Shown here in pieces: positions 7,705 through 18,313 of a DNA stretch of 64,000 nucleotides. Below the pieces are notes generated by a model. That model searched no databases and had not been told where the DNA came from. It saw only the letters and a program-made list of their open reading frames with translations. Both the position numbers and the translations under genes were made by a program. The DNA lies in assembly GCF_016805985.1 (NCBI RefSeq), contig NZ_CP017661.1, positions 2,294,001-2,358,000 of the forward strand. The letters run 5' to 3'. The stretch comes from Microbacterium sp. JZ31 (GTDB taxonomy: Bacteria > Actinomycetota > Actinomycetes > Actinomycetales > Microbacteriaceae). Every line of letters begins with the position of its first letter. The first letter of the stretch is position 1.

Positions 7705-8694
7705 GTGGCTCAGACTTTCACCGTGCAGGATGCCGAAGAGCTCGCCGTAGTCGAGCGGGGCGGCTTCGTGGAATCCCGTCACGCGGGTTCGGCGATCGTC
7801 CTCTCCCCCGCCGGCGACGTCGTCACGCGCCTCGGCGATCCGGACGCGACGATCCTGCCCCGCTCCTCCCTCAAGCCGCTTCAGGCCGTCGCGGTCGTCA
7901 CGGCCGGCGCCGCGCTCGAGGGCGAGCACCTCGCGCTCGCGACCGCGAGCCACGCGGGAACCGATCGGCACGTCGCGCTCGTGCGCGACGTGCTGTCCGC
8001 CGCGGGACTCACGGAGGACCACCTCGCGTGCCCCGCGAGCCGGCCGAGCGACACGGCCACGCGCGACGCCATGGTGCGCGAGCATCTCGAGCCGGCCGCC
8101 ATCCGGCACAACTGCTCCGGCAAGCACGCCGCGATGCTCGCCGCGTGCGTCGCGACCGGATGGGATGTGGCGGGGTACCTCGACCCGGCCCATCCCCTGC
8201 AGACGCACATCCGCGAGGTCGTCGAGCGCCTGACCGGCGAGAAGATCGCCGCGACCGTGATCGACGGATGCGGCGCGCCCGTGCACGCGCTGCCGCTCGC
8301 GAGCCTCGCGCGCGGCATCCACCGGATCGGGACGTCGTCGGAGCGCTCGCCGTTCGCGCTGCATCGCGTCGCGGGTGCACTCGTGCGCGCCGTGCGCGAG
8401 AACCCGTGGGTGATCGACGGGCCCGGCGGCGGCGACACGATGGCGATCGAGCGCTTCGGCGTGTTCTCGAAGCTCGGCGCGGAGGGTGTGCAGATCATGG
8501 TCGCCCCCGACGGCACGACGGTCGCGCTCAAGATGCTCGACGGATCGCTGCGGGCGGCGCCGCTCGTCGCGCTGCAGCTTCTCGCCAACGCCGGCGCGCT
8601 GCCGCCGAACGAGGTGGCGGACGCCGCCGCACACCCGTCCTTCGCCGTGCAGGGCGGCGGCCGCGAGGTCGGGCGCATCCGCGCGACCGTCTGA
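7705..8694 (+). CDS. Asparaginase (type II-like family, PF06089)
   Basis: 329 residues. Hydrolyses L-asparagine to aspartate and ammonia; this family is unrelated to the E. coli AnsA/AnsB fold. Conserved blocks are VERGGFVESRHAGSAIV near the N-terminus, RSSLKPLQA (about 53-61), RHNCSGKHAAMLA (about 134-146), IDGCGAPVHALP (about 190-201) and the C-terminal GPGGGDT. There is no signal peptide, so it is cytosolic. The GTG at 7705 is assigned from frame and the -10 spacing; a GTG at 7723 is the alternative. It is followed 20 nt later by a nucleotidyltransferase gene with its own -10 box. Confidence 0.88.
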   Translation: MAQTFTVQDAEELAVVERGGFVESRHAGSAIVLSPAGDVVTRLGDPDATILPRSSLKPLQAVAVVTAGAALEGEHLALATASHAGTDRHVALVRDVLSAAGLTEDHLACPASRPSDTATRDAMVREHLEPAAIRHNCSGKHAAMLAACVATGWDVAGYLDPAHPLQTHIREVVERLTGEKIAATVIDGCGAPVHALPLASLARGIHRIGTSSERSPFALHRVAGALVRAVRENPWVIDGPGGGDTMAIERFGVFSKLGAEGVQIMVAPDGTTVALKMLDGSLRAAPLVALQLLANAGALPPNEVADAAAHPSFAVQGGGREVGRIRATV

Positions 8695-8701
8695 GTCCCG
8701 C

Positions 8702-8707
8702 TACGGT
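8702..8707 (+). promoter_or_regulatory. -10 box TACGGT, probable leaderless start
   Basis: TACGGT ends 7 nt before the ATG at 8715, and no ribosome-binding site lies between. Confidence 0.45.
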
Positions 8708-8714
8708 CGGGTCC

Positions 8715-9396
8715 ATGGATCACGACGCGCTCGCCCGCAGGTTCGTCGAGGACCGCTTCCCCGCCGCGGAGGCGGCCGTCCTCGCCGGCAGCACGGCCCG
8801 CGGCGAGCGCACCGCGACGAGCGACGTCGACCTGCTCGTGCTCGGCCCCGCCCAGATGTTCGACGCCGACGAGGACAGCCTCGCGGCCACCCTCGCGTTC
8901 GAGGGCGAGGCGTTCGAGGTCTTCGCGCACACGGCGGGCGCCTTCGAGCGGTGGGTCGAGAAGGACCTCGCACGGCACCGGCCGCTTCTGCTGAACATGC
9001 TGTTCGAGGGCCGGCCCGTGCGAGCCGGTGCGCTGCTGGATCGGCTGCGGGATCGATGGAGTCCCGTGCGGGACGCGGGTCCCCGCGTGGAGCCGCACGA
9101 GCTGGACATGCGCCGCTACATCGTGACGGACGTGGTGGACGACCTGCGCGACGCGACCGATCCGCTCGAGCGGCGCGTGCTCGCGGCCACCCTGTTCGAG
9201 CGCCTGGGCGAGCTGCTGCTGGTGTCGCACGGCGAGTGGATCGCGACCGGCAAGCACCTGCCGCGCCGGCTGCGCGCCTGGGATCCCGTGCGGACGGAGC
9301 GGCTTTCCGCTCCCCTGCTCGCGGACGACCACGCCGGCCTCGTGGCGGCGGCGGAGGTCGAGCTGGAGGCGCTCGGCGGCAGGCTGCAGGCGGACT

Positions 9397-9407
<11 letters not shown>
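8715..9407 (+). CDS. Nucleotidyltransferase domain protein
   Basis: 230 residues. The polymerase-beta-like nucleotidyltransferase signature is clear: GSTARGERTATSDVDLLVLG at about 25-44, the GSxxxGxxxxxSDxDL pattern with the two metal-binding Asp residues. The rest is helical and charged, without a recognised partner domain. Such proteins transfer a nucleotide to a small molecule or protein, or serve as MNT-type antitoxins. No HEPN toxin gene is next to it, so a toxin-antitoxin role is not supported. Target unknown. The gene meets the DeoR regulator gene tail to tail with an 11-bp overlap. Confidence 0.75.
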
Positions 9408-10164
<757 letters not shown>

Positions 10165-10211
10165 TCCGACTCCTTCACGTTTGTGCACGTTCTTGCTGTA
10201 TCGTACCGGTT
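10165..10211. promoter_or_regulatory. Divergent regulator/target intergenic region with -10 box and possible operator
   Basis: On the plus strand TATCGT (10199-10204) ends 7 nt before the ATG at 10212, indicating a leaderless message. Upstream of it lies CACGTTTGTGCACGTTC, with the palindrome GTGCAC and a CACGT direct repeat, a candidate DeoR operator overlapping the promoter. The operator assignment is inferred from position only. Confidence 0.4.
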
Positions 10212-10589
10212 ATGACGAAACCACTTCTCATTCTCATCGCCGGCCCCTATGCCTCGGGAACCGGCGGCGATCCCGCCCTCATGGCCCGCAACCTCGCCCG
10301 GCTCGAGGAGGCCGCGTGGCCAATCTTCCAGGCCGGCCACATCCCGATGATCGGCGAGTGGGTCGCGCTGCCCGTGCTGTCGAGTGCGGGGGCGAGCGGC
10401 CCGACCGATCCCCTCGCGGCCGAGGTCATGTACCCGACGGCCGAGCGTCTGCTGCAGCACTGCGACGCCGTGCTGCGTCTGCCCGGCGACTCGCGGGGCG
10501 CGGACCAGGATGTCGCGATCGCCCGCGAGCGCGGCATCCCCGTGTACTTCTCCCTGGAGGAGATCCCCGCGAAGGCCCCGGTCGCCTAG
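10212..10589 (+). CDS. DUF4406-like small protein (nucleoside deoxyribosyltransferase-like fold)
   Basis: 125 residues, starting MTKPLLILIAGPYASG. The opening beta strand with AGPY and the later block LRLPGDSRGADQDVAIARE resemble DUF4406 and nucleoside 2-deoxyribosyltransferase-like proteins, where these parts line a nucleotide or sugar-phosphate pocket. Catalysis is not established. The divergent DeoR regulator hints at a sugar- or nucleoside-linked role. The stop overlaps the stop of the convergent P-type ATPase gene by 4 bp (CTAG shared by both strands). Confidence 0.65.
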   Translation: MTKPLLILIAGPYASGTGGDPALMARNLARLEEAAWPIFQAGHIPMIGEWVALPVLSSAGASGPTDPLAAEVMYPTAERLLQHCDAVLRLPGDSRGADQDVAIARERGIPVYFSLEEIPAKAPVA

Positions 10590-13315
10590 CGCGAACCGCC
10601 GGGCAGGCGGCGCCAGAGCGCCTTGACGGCCTCGATCAGGACGAACAGCGCGATCGCCAGCCCCAATGGCACCACCCATGCCCACAGCGGCAGCGGCGTC
10701 GAGTCGAACAGACCGTTCATGAACGGCACGTAGCAGTAGATCAGCTGCAGCACGATCAGGACGAGCGCCGACCACCACACGACCGGGTTGCCGCGCAGCG
10801 CATCGAGGCTGAAGCTCGAGTGCGACAAGATCCGGCAGTTGAAGAGGAACGCGAGCTGCCCGAGCGCCAGCATGAGCACGGCCTCGGTGCGGGCCAGATT
10901 CAGCGCGTCGCCGCGGGCGAGCGCGGTGTAGAACACGAACAGCGTGGCGCCGCCGATCAGCAGCGACACGACGAGCACGAGCCCCAGCTCGCGCGTCGAG
11001 ATGATGGATCCGCCGGGCCGGCGGGGCGGACGGGACATGATCCCGCGCTCCGCCGGCTCGTACGCCAGGGCGAGCGACAGCGTCACGGCCGTGATCATGT
11101 TGACCCACAGCACCTGCACCGGGGTGAGCGGCAGTGAGAGGCCGAACACGATCGCGATCAGGATCACGAGCGACTGCGCGCCGTTCGTCGGCAGCAGGAA
11201 GACGACCGACTTGCGCAGGTTGTCGTAGATGCGCCGGCCCTCGCGGATCGCCGACCGGATGGTCGCGAAGTTGTCGTCGGCCAGGACGATCTCGGCGGCC
11301 TCCTTCGTCGCCTCGGTTCCCTTGATGCCCATGGCGATGCCGACGCTCGCGCGCGTCAGGGCCGGGGCGTCGTTCACGCCGTCCCCCGTCATGGCGACCA
11401 CCTCGTCGTGCGCCTGCAGGGCGCGCACGATGCGGATCTTGTGCTCGGGGCTCGTGCGCGCGTACACGTCCACGTCGCGCACGACCGCCGTGAGCTGATC
11501 CTGCGTCATCGCCTCGAGCTCGGCGCCCGTCAGCACGGGCGCATCCGGCTCGGAGACGATCCCGATCTCGCGCGCGATCGCGACCGCCGTGCCCGCGTGG
11601 TCGCCCGTGATCATCTTCACGCGCACGCCGGCCGCGTGGCAGTCGGCGATCGCGTCGATGACCTCGGGACGCGGCGGATCGACGATGCCGAAGACGCCGA
11701 GGAACTCGAGGTCCCACAGATCATCCAGCGACAGGTCGCCGCCGACCGGGTAGTCCGTGATGCGTGCCGCCGCCAGCACGCGCAGTCCCTCGGCGCTCAA
11801 CGCGTCGACCGCCGAGATCCAGCGCGCGAGGTCGAGCGGGACGCCCCCGAGTTCGGTCGTGGAGCGGTCGAGCAGGCGATCCGGCGCCCCCTTGACCAGC
11901 AGGACGCGGCCGCCCTCGACGTCCGCGTTCACGGTCGCCATGAGCTTGTTCGCCGAGTCGAACGGCAGCACCGCCGCGCGCGTGAAACCGGCGCCGTCGA
12001 AGCCGCCCTTCATCGCCGCGACCTTCAGGGCCCCCTCCGTGGGTTCCCCCACGAGCTGCCACTGCTCGCCGGTCGGCTGGATGTAGGCGTCGTTGCACAG
12101 CGAGGCGACCATCAGAAGGGCGCGCACGTCCTCGCCCGTCGGCTCCGTGCCGTCCGCGGCGGGGGCGATCCGCCCCTCCGGTGTGTACCCGAGGCCCTCG
12201 ACCTCGTACGCCGCGCGTGGGGTGAGGATCCGCCGCACCGTCATCTCGTTCGTCGTGAGCGTGCCGGTCTTGTCCGAGCACACGGTGGTGACGGAGCCGA
12301 GCGCCTCGACCGCGGGCAGCTTGCGCGTGATGGCGTTGCGGCGCGCCATCTGCTGCACGCCGATCGCGAGGGTGATCGTCACCAGGGCGGGCAGTCCCTC
12401 GGGGATCGCCGCGACGGCGAAGCCGATCGTCGCCGAGACGAGCTCGCCGAACGGCATGCCGTGCAGGAAGCGCCCGATCAGCAGCATGACGGTCGCCATG
12501 CCCAGGATCACGAGGGTCAGCACCCGGGCGAACGCGTCGAGCTGCTTCGTGAGCGGGGTGTCGAGCGAGCCCGCCTCGCCGACCAGGGCCTGGATGGTGC
12601 CGATCTCGGTGGCCGCCCCGGTGCCCGTGACGACCGCGCGCGCCTGACCGGCCGACACGATGGTCCCCGAGAACAGCATCGAAGCGCGATCGCCCACGCC
12701 GGCCTCCGGCAGCACGGGCGCGACCGACTTCGACGACGGCACCGACTCGCCCGTGAGCGCCGCCTCGTCCACCCGCAGCTGCGTGGCGGAGATCAGCCGC
12801 ATGTCGGCCGGGACCTTGTCGCCGGGTGCGACGCGCACGATGTCGCCCGGCACGAGTTCGGCGGCCGGCACGACGTGCCACTCGCCCTCGCGTCGCACCT
12901 GCGCGACGGAGGAGAGCATGCCGCGGATCCCCGCGAGCGCCTTCTCCGCGCGCCCCTCCTGCACGTATCCGATCACGGCGTTGATGACCGCGACGACCAT
13001 GATCACGCTGAAGTCCAGCCAGTCGGCCATGACCGCCTTGACCGCCGCGGCGCCCAGCAGGATGTAGATCAGGGTGTCGTTGAAGTGCGACAGGAAGCGC
13101 ACGATCGCGGGCTTGCGCTGCGCCTCGGGCAGCTCGTTCGGGCCGAACCGCTCCGCGCGCTCGGCGACCTCCGCCCGCGTCAGGCCGGACGCGCGCGTGC
13201 GTAGGCTCTCGACGACGTCGTCGCCGGGCACGGCCCATGGCGTGGACTCCGCGCCGCGGTTCACGACCGCCGTCTCGGGCGTGTCGAGACCGGCGACCCG
13301 GTCGCTCGCATCCAT
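10586..13315 (-). CDS. P-type cation-transporting ATPase (P2A-like)
   Basis: 909 residues. ATP-driven cation pump of the plasma membrane. Seen in order: N-terminal cation-ATPase domain, TM pair at about 75-118, actuator domain with LTGES at 187-191, TM pair with PEGLP at 305-309, phosphorylation site CSDKTGT at 346-352 (Asp348), nucleotide domain, [12 protein letters not shown] hinge motif, and a C-terminal six-helix bundle. PEGLP and overall layout fit Ca2+/Mn2+ type pumps (P2A) and their Na+ relatives; the ion cannot be settled by eye. ATG 13315 is chosen over ATG 13378: GAGG precedes it, and a promoter (13377-13406) would start transcription inside the longer form. Confidence 0.9.
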   Translation of the reverse strand: MDASDRVAGLDTPETAVVNRGAESTPWAVPGDDVVESLRTRASGLTRAEVAERAERFGPNELPEAQRKPAIVRFLSHFNDTLIYILLGAAAVKAVMADWLDFSVIMVVAVINAVIGYVQEGRAEKALAGIRGMLSSVAQVRREGEWHVVPAAELVPGDIVRVAPGDKVPADMRLISATQLRVDEAALTGESVPSSKSVAPVLPEAGVGDRASMLFSGTIVSAGQARAVVTGTGAATEIGTIQALVGEAGSLDTPLTKQLDAFARVLTLVILGMATVMLLIGRFLHGMPFGELVSATIGFAVAAIPEGLPALVTITLAIGVQQMARRNAITRKLPAVEALGSVTTVCSDKTGTLTTNEMTVRRILTPRAAYEVEGLGYTPEGRIAPAADGTEPTGEDVRALLMVASLCNDAYIQPTGEQWQLVGEPTEGALKVAAMKGGFDGAGFTRAAVLPFDSANKLMATVNADVEGGRVLLVKGAPDRLLDRSTTELGGVPLDLARWISAVDALSAEGLRVLAAARITDYPVGGDLSLDDLWDLEFLGVFGIVDPPRPEVIDAIADCHAAGVRVKMITGDHAGTAVAIAREIGIVSEPDAPVLTGAELEAMTQDQLTAVVRDVDVYARTSPEHKIRIVRALQAHDEVVAMTGDGVNDAPALTRASVGIAMGIKGTEATKEAAEIVLADDNFATIRSAIREGRRIYDNLRKSVVFLLPTNGAQSLVILIAIVFGLSLPLTPVQVLWVNMITAVTLSLALAYEPAERGIMSRPPRRPGGSIISTRELGLVLVVSLLIGGATLFVFYTALARGDALNLARTEAVLMLALGQLAFLFNCRILSHSSFSLDALRGNPVVWWSALVLIVLQLIYCYVPFMNGLFDSTPLPLWAWVVPLGLAIALFVLIEAVKALWRRLPGGSR

Positions 13316-13376
13316 CTGTCCGCCTCGCCCTTCCGACAGGGCCGTGCGCCGACCGCTGCTGCGCTGCTCTGCCGTC

Positions 13377-13406
13377 ATCCTTTCCGCACCCGCGCGGCCG
13401 TGTCAA
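13377..13406 (-). promoter_or_regulatory. Sigma-70-type promoter of the P-type ATPase
   Basis: A perfect -35 TTGACA (13401-13406, minus strand) is followed after 18 nt by AAGGAT as a weak -10. The predicted start, near 13370, lies downstream of the ATG at 13378 and upstream of the ATG at 13315. Confidence 0.5.
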
Positions 13407-13433
13407 CCGACGCACACCCGGGGCCGGGCCGGA

Positions 13434-16214
13434 TCAGGGCAGCACGACGCGCTCGGGCGGGAGCCCGTCGCGCACGACCCAGGCGCGCGACGCCCGCGTG
13501 CGGGCATACGGCGGCAGCTCGCGCTCTCCCGCGAGCGTCCGCAGCTCGGTCGCGCAGTCGGCGCCCACCACGAGCGGTGCGACGGACCGCAGCTCCTGCA
13601 GCAGTCCCCAGTGGCGCTGCCAGGCGTCGCCGTCGCCGACCAGCACCAGGCGCTCGCCCGCCCTGTCGAGCGCGGCAAGGCGCGTACCGGGCGGGAGGTC
13701 GTCCACCACGATCACGCGCACGTCGCCCGGCCACGCCGCCGCGAGCTGATCGCTGCGGCGCCGCGCGGCCCGCAGCACCATGCCCGTGAGCGGCGTGTGC
13801 GGCTGCCAGCGCTCCAGGGCGGGAGCGTCGGCCGGCACCGGCGGCGAGGCGTGCACGAACTGCACCTCGAGGCCGTCGAGCATCGCCCGCCCGGGCGGTC
13901 GGCGGGGATCGAAGGTCGCGACGTCGCCGCCCGCCGCGGCATGCTCGGTGCGCCCGGGCAGCGCGAGCAGCGCCCGACGCGGCAGCAGGTCGGCGAAGCG
14001 CAGCACCGCTCCGCTCAGCCGCGCGGCCGTGATCACGACCGTCGTGCCGGTCTCGCCCGCGTCACGCACGATCGCCTCGACGCGTTCGGCCGCTGCCTGC
14101 GCGTACTCGGCCGGGAAGCGCGCCAGCATCGCGTCGGCGTCGTCGATCACCACGACCGCGGGCCGCACGCGATCGATGAGCTCCAGCGCGTCCCAGGCGC
14201 CCTCCGCGTCGCGCGGGACCACGACCGCGTCCGGACGAGCGGCCACCACTACGCCCGCCACCGTCGACCGCCCGGAGCCGCCGCCGCCCACGACGGTGAG
14301 GCCGCGGTCCTCCCCCGGCGTCAGCAGCACGGGCGAGCGCCGCTGGCGCACGGGATCGTCCGCGACGCCCAGCAGGATGACCCCGCCGCGCGGCGCGCCG
14401 ACGAGCGCCGCGGCCTCCTCCGCGGTGAGCCGTCCGGGAAGCGGCGGCAGCCACGGCGCGGGGCGACGCGCGCGGTCGGCGAAGCGCGATGCGACCGCGG
14501 CGACGTCGGTCGGCGCGGACAGCGCGATGCGGGTCAGTCGGGCGCGGGCGTCGCCCGCGCGGCGGATCCACGCCAGACCGCGCCCGTCCGGCCCGCCGGG
14601 GAGCGACGCCGCCTCGTCGGACCCGAGCAGCGCGCGACTCTCGGCGGCCTCGGCCACGCGCATCCCGATGCGCAGCGGACAGTTCGCGACGAGCGCGTCG
14701 CGCAGCACACCTCCCGCGCGCTGGGTACCGAGCACGAGATGCATGCCGAGCGCCCGTCCGCGAGCGGCCACGTCCGTGAAGAGGGCATGAAGGTCCGGAT
14801 GCTCCTGCAGCAGCGCCGCGAACTCGTCGACGACGATCACCAGCCGCGGCAGATCCGACCGCGGGTCCGACACGTCGCGGGCACCGGCTTCGGCGAGCGC
14901 CGCCTCCCGGGCACGCAGCTCGGCGCGCAGGCTCTCGACCGCACGTCGTGCGCCGCCGTCGTCGAGATCCGTGATGACCCCGGCCACGTGCGGCAGACGC
15001 GCGAGCGGTGCGAAGGCCGTGCCGCCCTTGAAGTCCGCGAGCAGGAACTGCACGCGCTCGGGCGGGAGCGTCGCCGCCAGCGACGCGACCCACGTCACGA
15101 GCAGCTCGGACTTGCCGCTGCCCGTCATGCCCACCACGACCGCGTGCGGGCCGTCGGAGACGAGGTCGAGCGCCACCGGATCGCCGTCCTCGAGGCCGAT
15201 CACCGCGCCGAGAGCACCCAGCGACTCGCCCGCGCCGGCGCGATCCAGCAGCGCGCCGAGGGACACGACGGCGTCCGTGCCCGTGGGTCCCGCGGTCGGC
15301 GCGCCACGCACCGCGAGCCGCGCGGCGAGCACGGTCGCCTGCGCGATCGACACGGCCTCGACCTCGATGTCCGCAAGCTCGCCGTCGTGGAGGAGCCGGC
15401 CCTTCCCGGGCGCCTCCGCGTCGAGCTCCAGCAGCGCCCCGCATGCCGCGGACGCCTCCCCGCCCAGCGGCGAGACCGCGATCACCACGTCGGCCGCGGG
15501 CACGGCCTCGCCGACGCCCACCAGCGCGAGGCGGACGGGCGCCGCCCCCGCCGGGCGCCAGTGCGGCAGCGCCGAGGCCCAGGCGCGCTCCGGCTCCGGC
15601 GCCGCGATCACCGCGAGCCGGGTCGCCGGACGCCCGAGGCACAGCTGGAGCACCAGCGCCCTGGCCACGGCGGATGCCGTCACCGGATCCCCCTGCACGG
15701 CGATGCCGGCGCGCAGCGGCACCGTCACGGGGGCGCCTTCGAGGACCGCCGCGTGCGCGCGCAGAGTCCGGGCCTCGTCGTCATCGCCACCGGTCACCCG
15801 CACGGCGCTCGGCGTCCGGCCGCGACCGATCACGAGCTCGTCCGCGGTGCAGCGCCACTGCCGGCGCGCGTCGGCCACGAGCGCCGCGACGTCCGGTCGT
15901 TCCCGCCATCGCGTGGCCCGCTCGGCCGCGTGACGCCGCTCGATCTGCTCGCGCGCGCGGCGCAGCGCGTCGGCATGCCCGCGCTGGTCCTCCCTGCGGC
16001 GGCGCCGGCCGCCGCGGGCAGCGTCGAGGAGCGAAGCGCCGGCCATGAGCGGTCCGAGCGCGGCGAAGCACAGGGCGATGAGGGATCCGGTGATCGCCCA
16101 CAGCGCGACGGCCGCGACGACGGGGACGATCGACGCGATGATCGGGAGTGGTCCGCGCTTGGGCGGCGGCTGCGGCGAGGGCAGCGTGATGGGCTCGTCG
16201 AGCGTCGTGGGCAT
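13434..16214 (-). CDS. FtsK/SpoIIIE ATPase, EccC-like (type VII secretion-related)
   Basis: 926 residues. Two closely spaced membrane helices at about 22-60 precede an Arg-rich cytosolic stretch. A full FtsK/SpoIIIE ATPase follows, with Walker A GMTGSGKS at 362-369 and Walker B LVIVVDEF around 458-465, then a second, degenerate ATPase with GGGGSGRST at 643-651 (Arg in place of the P-loop Lys) and acidic strand AVVVIDDADAM. This layout resembles EccC/YukBA motors of type VII secretion rather than DNA translocase FtsK. No WXG100 substrate, EccB, EccD or mycosin gene is visible nearby, so it is an orphan or its partners lie elsewhere. The adjacent PP2C gene is upstream in the same direction, 57 nt away. 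Confidence 0.82.
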   Translation of the reverse strand: MPTTLDEPITLPSPQPPPKRGPLPIIASIVPVVAAVALWAITGSLIALCFAALGPLMAGASLLDAARGGRRRRREDQRGHADALRRAREQIERRHAAERATRWRERPDVAALVADARRQWRCTADELVIGRGRTPSAVRVTGGDDDEARTLRAHAAVLEGAPVTVPLRAGIAVQGDPVTASAVARALVLQLCLGRPATRLAVIAAPEPERAWASALPHWRPAGAAPVRLALVGVGEAVPAADVVIAVSPLGGEASAACGALLELDAEAPGKGRLLHDGELADIEVEAVSIAQATVLAARLAVRGAPTAGPTGTDAVVSLGALLDRAGAGESLGALGAVIGLEDGDPVALDLVSDGPHAVVVGMTGSGKSELLVTWVASLAATLPPERVQFLLADFKGGTAFAPLARLPHVAGVITDLDDGGARRAVESLRAELRAREAALAEAGARDVSDPRSDLPRLVIVVDEFAALLQEHPDLHALFTDVAARGRALGMHLVLGTQRAGGVLRDALVANCPLRIGMRVAEAAESRALLGSDEAASLPGGPDGRGLAWIRRAGDARARLTRIALSAPTDVAAVASRFADRARRPAPWLPPLPGRLTAEEAAALVGAPRGGVILLGVADDPVRQRRSPVLLTPGEDRGLTVVGGGGSGRSTVAGVVVAARPDAVVVPRDAEGAWDALELIDRVRPAVVVIDDADAMLARFPAEYAQAAAERVEAIVRDAGETGTTVVITAARLSGAVLRFADLLPRRALLALPGRTEHAAAGGDVATFDPRRPPGRAMLDGLEVQFVHASPPVPADAPALERWQPHTPLTGMVLRAARRRSDQLAAAWPGDVRVIVVDDLPPGTRLAALDRAGERLVLVGDGDAWQRHWGLLQELRSVAPLVVGADCATELRTLAGERELPPYARTRASRAWVVRDGLPPERVVLP

Positions 16215-16271
16215 GCGGCAAGTCCACCGCGCGCGACTGCGCGGTGGAGGCCCGCGGCGCCCGGGCCGGGA

Positions 16272-17138
16272 CTACTCGGCCGGTTCGTCCCCTGTGGACG
16301 ACTCCCCCACGACGCGCGTCTGCGCGGTGGGCGCCTCCTCATCGCTGTCGACCGGGCGCTGGCCGGGCACCGAGACGTCGAGCACGACGATCGTGATGTT
16401 GTCGCGCCCGCCGTTCTCGAGCGCGGCCTCGAGCATCGCGTCGACCGCGGCCCCGGGATCGTCGTGCAGCCGCAGGAAGTGCAGGATCCCGTAGTCGGTG
16501 AGCTCCTTGGTGAGCCCGTCGGAGCAGATCACGAAGCGGTCGCCGTCGCGCACGTCGAGCCGCACGTAGTCGGGCACGGCGCCCTCGCTGGGGCCGACGG
16601 CCCGCGTGATGACGTTGCCGTAGGGGTGGTTCTCGGCCTCCTCGGGGCTGAGGCGCCCGGCCGCGACCAGCTCCTGCACGAGCGAGTGATCGGTCGTGAC
16701 CTGCGCGAGCGCGTCGTCGCGCTGGATGTACACACGGGAGTCGCCGATGTTCAGCGCGACCCAGGTCGCGTCGTCCTCGGTGATGTCGAGGTAGACGCCC
16801 GTCACGGTCGTGCCCGTGCCCTCGTCCGTCGTGTCCGGGTGATCGCCGATGTCGCGCACCGCCTTCGTGAGCGCCTTCTCGATCGTCTCGGGCGACACGG
16901 GGCCCTTGCCCACCATGCGGTGCAGCCGGTCGATCGTGCTGGCGCTCGCGATCTCTCCCCCGATGTGACCGCCCATCCCGTCGGCGACGACGAACAGAGG
17001 ATACGCCGTCAGCAGCGCGTCCTGGTTGATGTCGCGCTTTCGTCCGCGGTGCGTCACGCCCGCCCACGTCAGGATCGCATCGAGGCCTGCAGGCAGCGCC
17101 ACGGTCTGCGACTGCGTCGTCGTGGGTGCGTCGGACAC
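16272..17138 (-). CDS. PP2C-family serine/threonine protein phosphatase
   Basis: 288 residues from the GTG at 17138. Mn2+/Mg2+-dependent phosphatase reversing Ser/Thr kinase signalling in the cytosol. Metal-binding motifs: RKRDINQDA near the N-terminus, VADGMGGH, the central block CSDGLTKEL and the C-terminal GGRDNITIVVLDV. An acidic tail ends in GDEPAE; there is no membrane segment. GGAGG lies 8 nt before the GTG at 17138, while the ATG at 17168 has no ribosome site, so I prefer the shorter start. No kinase gene is in the window; the downstream neighbour is the EccC-like ATPase, and phosphoregulation of that system is a guess from position. Confidence 0.9.
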   Translation of the reverse strand: MSDAPTTTQSQTVALPAGLDAILTWAGVTHRGRKRDINQDALLTAYPLFVVADGMGGHIGGEIASASTIDRLHRMVGKGPVSPETIEKALTKAVRDIGDHPDTTDEGTGTTVTGVYLDITEDDATWVALNIGDSRVYIQRDDALAQVTTDHSLVQELVAAGRLSPEEAENHPYGNVITRAVGPSEGAVPDYVRLDVRDGDRFVICSDGLTKELTDYGILHFLRLHDDPGAAVDAMLEAALENGGRDNITIVVLDVSVPGQRPVDSDEEAPTAQTRVVGESSTGDEPAE

Positions 17139-17216
17139 GGGTATGACCTCCGGATCGGGCGACGACATCTGGGCCGGAGCGAAAACGGTTCAGGCGGATG
17201 CGTCGCAAGCAGTGAC

Positions 17217-17222
17217 AGTCTA
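17217..17222 (-). promoter_or_regulatory. -10 box upstream of the PP2C gene
   Basis: TAGACT on the minus strand about 80 nt before the GTG at 17138. The predicted transcript would contain a 5' leader with the GGAGG ribosome site. No good -35 was seen. Confidence 0.35.
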
Positions 17223-17255
17223 TCGGGAGCGATGCACCGCCCCGCGCCGCTGCCG

Positions 17256-18239
17256 TCAGATGGCGGGTGCCTCGGGGGCCGGGAAGAAGCCGTCGATCTC
17301 GGCGGCCTCGGCCTCGGTCGGACGCCACGCCGCTCCTGCGGCCGCGTTCGCCGCGACCTGCTCGGGCGAGGTGGCGCCGGCGATCACGCTCGCGACGGCC
17401 GACTGCGAGAGCAGCCAGCCGAACGTCGCCTCCAGCATCGTGATCCCGCGTGCGTCGCAGAACGCCCGGTAGGCGTCGAGCGCATCCCAGGGCGCGGTCT
17501 CCCACAGGTGCTTGCGCTGCGACATGATGCGGCTGTGCTCGGGCCCGCCCTCGCGCGTGAACTTGCCCGTGAGCAGGCCGTTGTAGAGCGGGAAGTACGG
17601 GAAGAAGCCGAGGTCGAAGCGACGGACGGCGGGCAGCACCTCGCGCTCCGCGTCGCGCGCGAGCAGCGAGAACTGGTTCTGCGCCGACACGAACCCGGAC
17701 CGCGTACGCGCGCGCGCCGTCAGGTGCGCCTCGGCGATCTGCCATCCGCTCAGATTCGAGTGGCCGTAGTACCGGATCTTCCCCTCGCGCACGAGATCGT
17801 CGAGTGCGTCGATCGTCTCCTCGACGGGCGTGTCGGGATCGGGGGTGTGCAGCTGGTAGAGGTCGATCCAGTCGGTGCGCAGACGCGTGAGCGACGCCTC
17901 GAGCGCGCGGCGGATGTAGGCCCTCGAACCCTTCGCGCCCGCGGCGGGACCGTAGCCCATGTCGACCGCGTGGTGCCCGAACTTGGTCGCGATCACGACG
18001 CGGTCTCGACGGCCGGCGAGCGCCTCGCCCATCAGCGTCTCGCTGCGTCCCTGCCCGCCGTACATCTCCGCCGTGTCCAGGAACGTGACGCCGTGCTCGA
18101 TCGCGGCGTCGAGCACCGCACGCGTGCCCTCGAGGGTCTCGGATGTCGTGCCGCGACGACCGAAGTTGTTGCAGCCGAGCCCCACCTCGGACACCAGCAG
18201 ACCCGACTTCCCGACCCGGCGCAGCGCGACACCACTCAT
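17256..18239 (-). CDS. Aldo/keto reductase
   Basis: 327 residues. NADPH-dependent oxidoreductase with a TIM-barrel fold. Catalytic residues are visible: Asp and Tyr in FLDTAEMYGG (about 54-63), Lys in VIATKFG (about 83-89) and the YQLHTPD histidine (about 132). The C-terminal cofactor part has SVIAGATSPEQ. The sequence GHSNLSGWQIAEA is typical of the YajO/AKR11-like bacterial group. Substrate unknown. The ATG at 18239 is 7 nt from a -10 box, suggesting a leaderless message. It is preceded by a strong terminator that isolates it from the upstream gene. Confidence 0.92.
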   Translation of the reverse strand: MSGVALRRVGKSGLLVSEVGLGCNNFGRRGTTSETLEGTRAVLDAAIEHGVTFLDTAEMYGGQGRSETLMGEALAGRRDRVVIATKFGHHAVDMGYGPAAGAKGSRAYIRRALEASLTRLRTDWIDLYQLHTPDPDTPVEETIDALDDLVREGKIRYYGHSNLSGWQIAEAHLTARARTRSGFVSAQNQFSLLARDAEREVLPAVRRFDLGFFPYFPLYNGLLTGKFTREGGPEHSRIMSQRKHLWETAPWDALDAYRAFCDARGITMLEATFGWLLSQSAVASVIAGATSPEQVAANAAAGAAWRPTEAEAAEIDGFFPAPEAPAI

Positions 18240-18246
18240 GCCCACC

Positions 18247-18252
18247 ACGCTA
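18247..18252 (-). promoter_or_regulatory. -10 box TAGCGT, probable leaderless start
   Basis: On the minus strand TAGCGT ends 7 nt before the ATG at 18239, with no ribosome-binding site. Confidence 0.45.
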
Positions 18253-18268
18253 GTCGGCACCCGGGCGC

Positions 18269-18305
18269 GCGAACGCCCCCACCCGAATCGGGCGGGGGCG
18301 TTCGC
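18269..18305 (-). terminator. Strong terminator after the YGQ-repeat protein gene
   Basis: Perfect 12-bp arms GCGAACGCCCCC / GGGGGCGTTCGC enclose an inner CCCG-AAT-CGGG hairpin, 8 nt past the stop at 18314. It is one of the clearest hairpins in the window. Confidence 0.75.
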
Positions 18306-18313
18306 GAGGGGCA

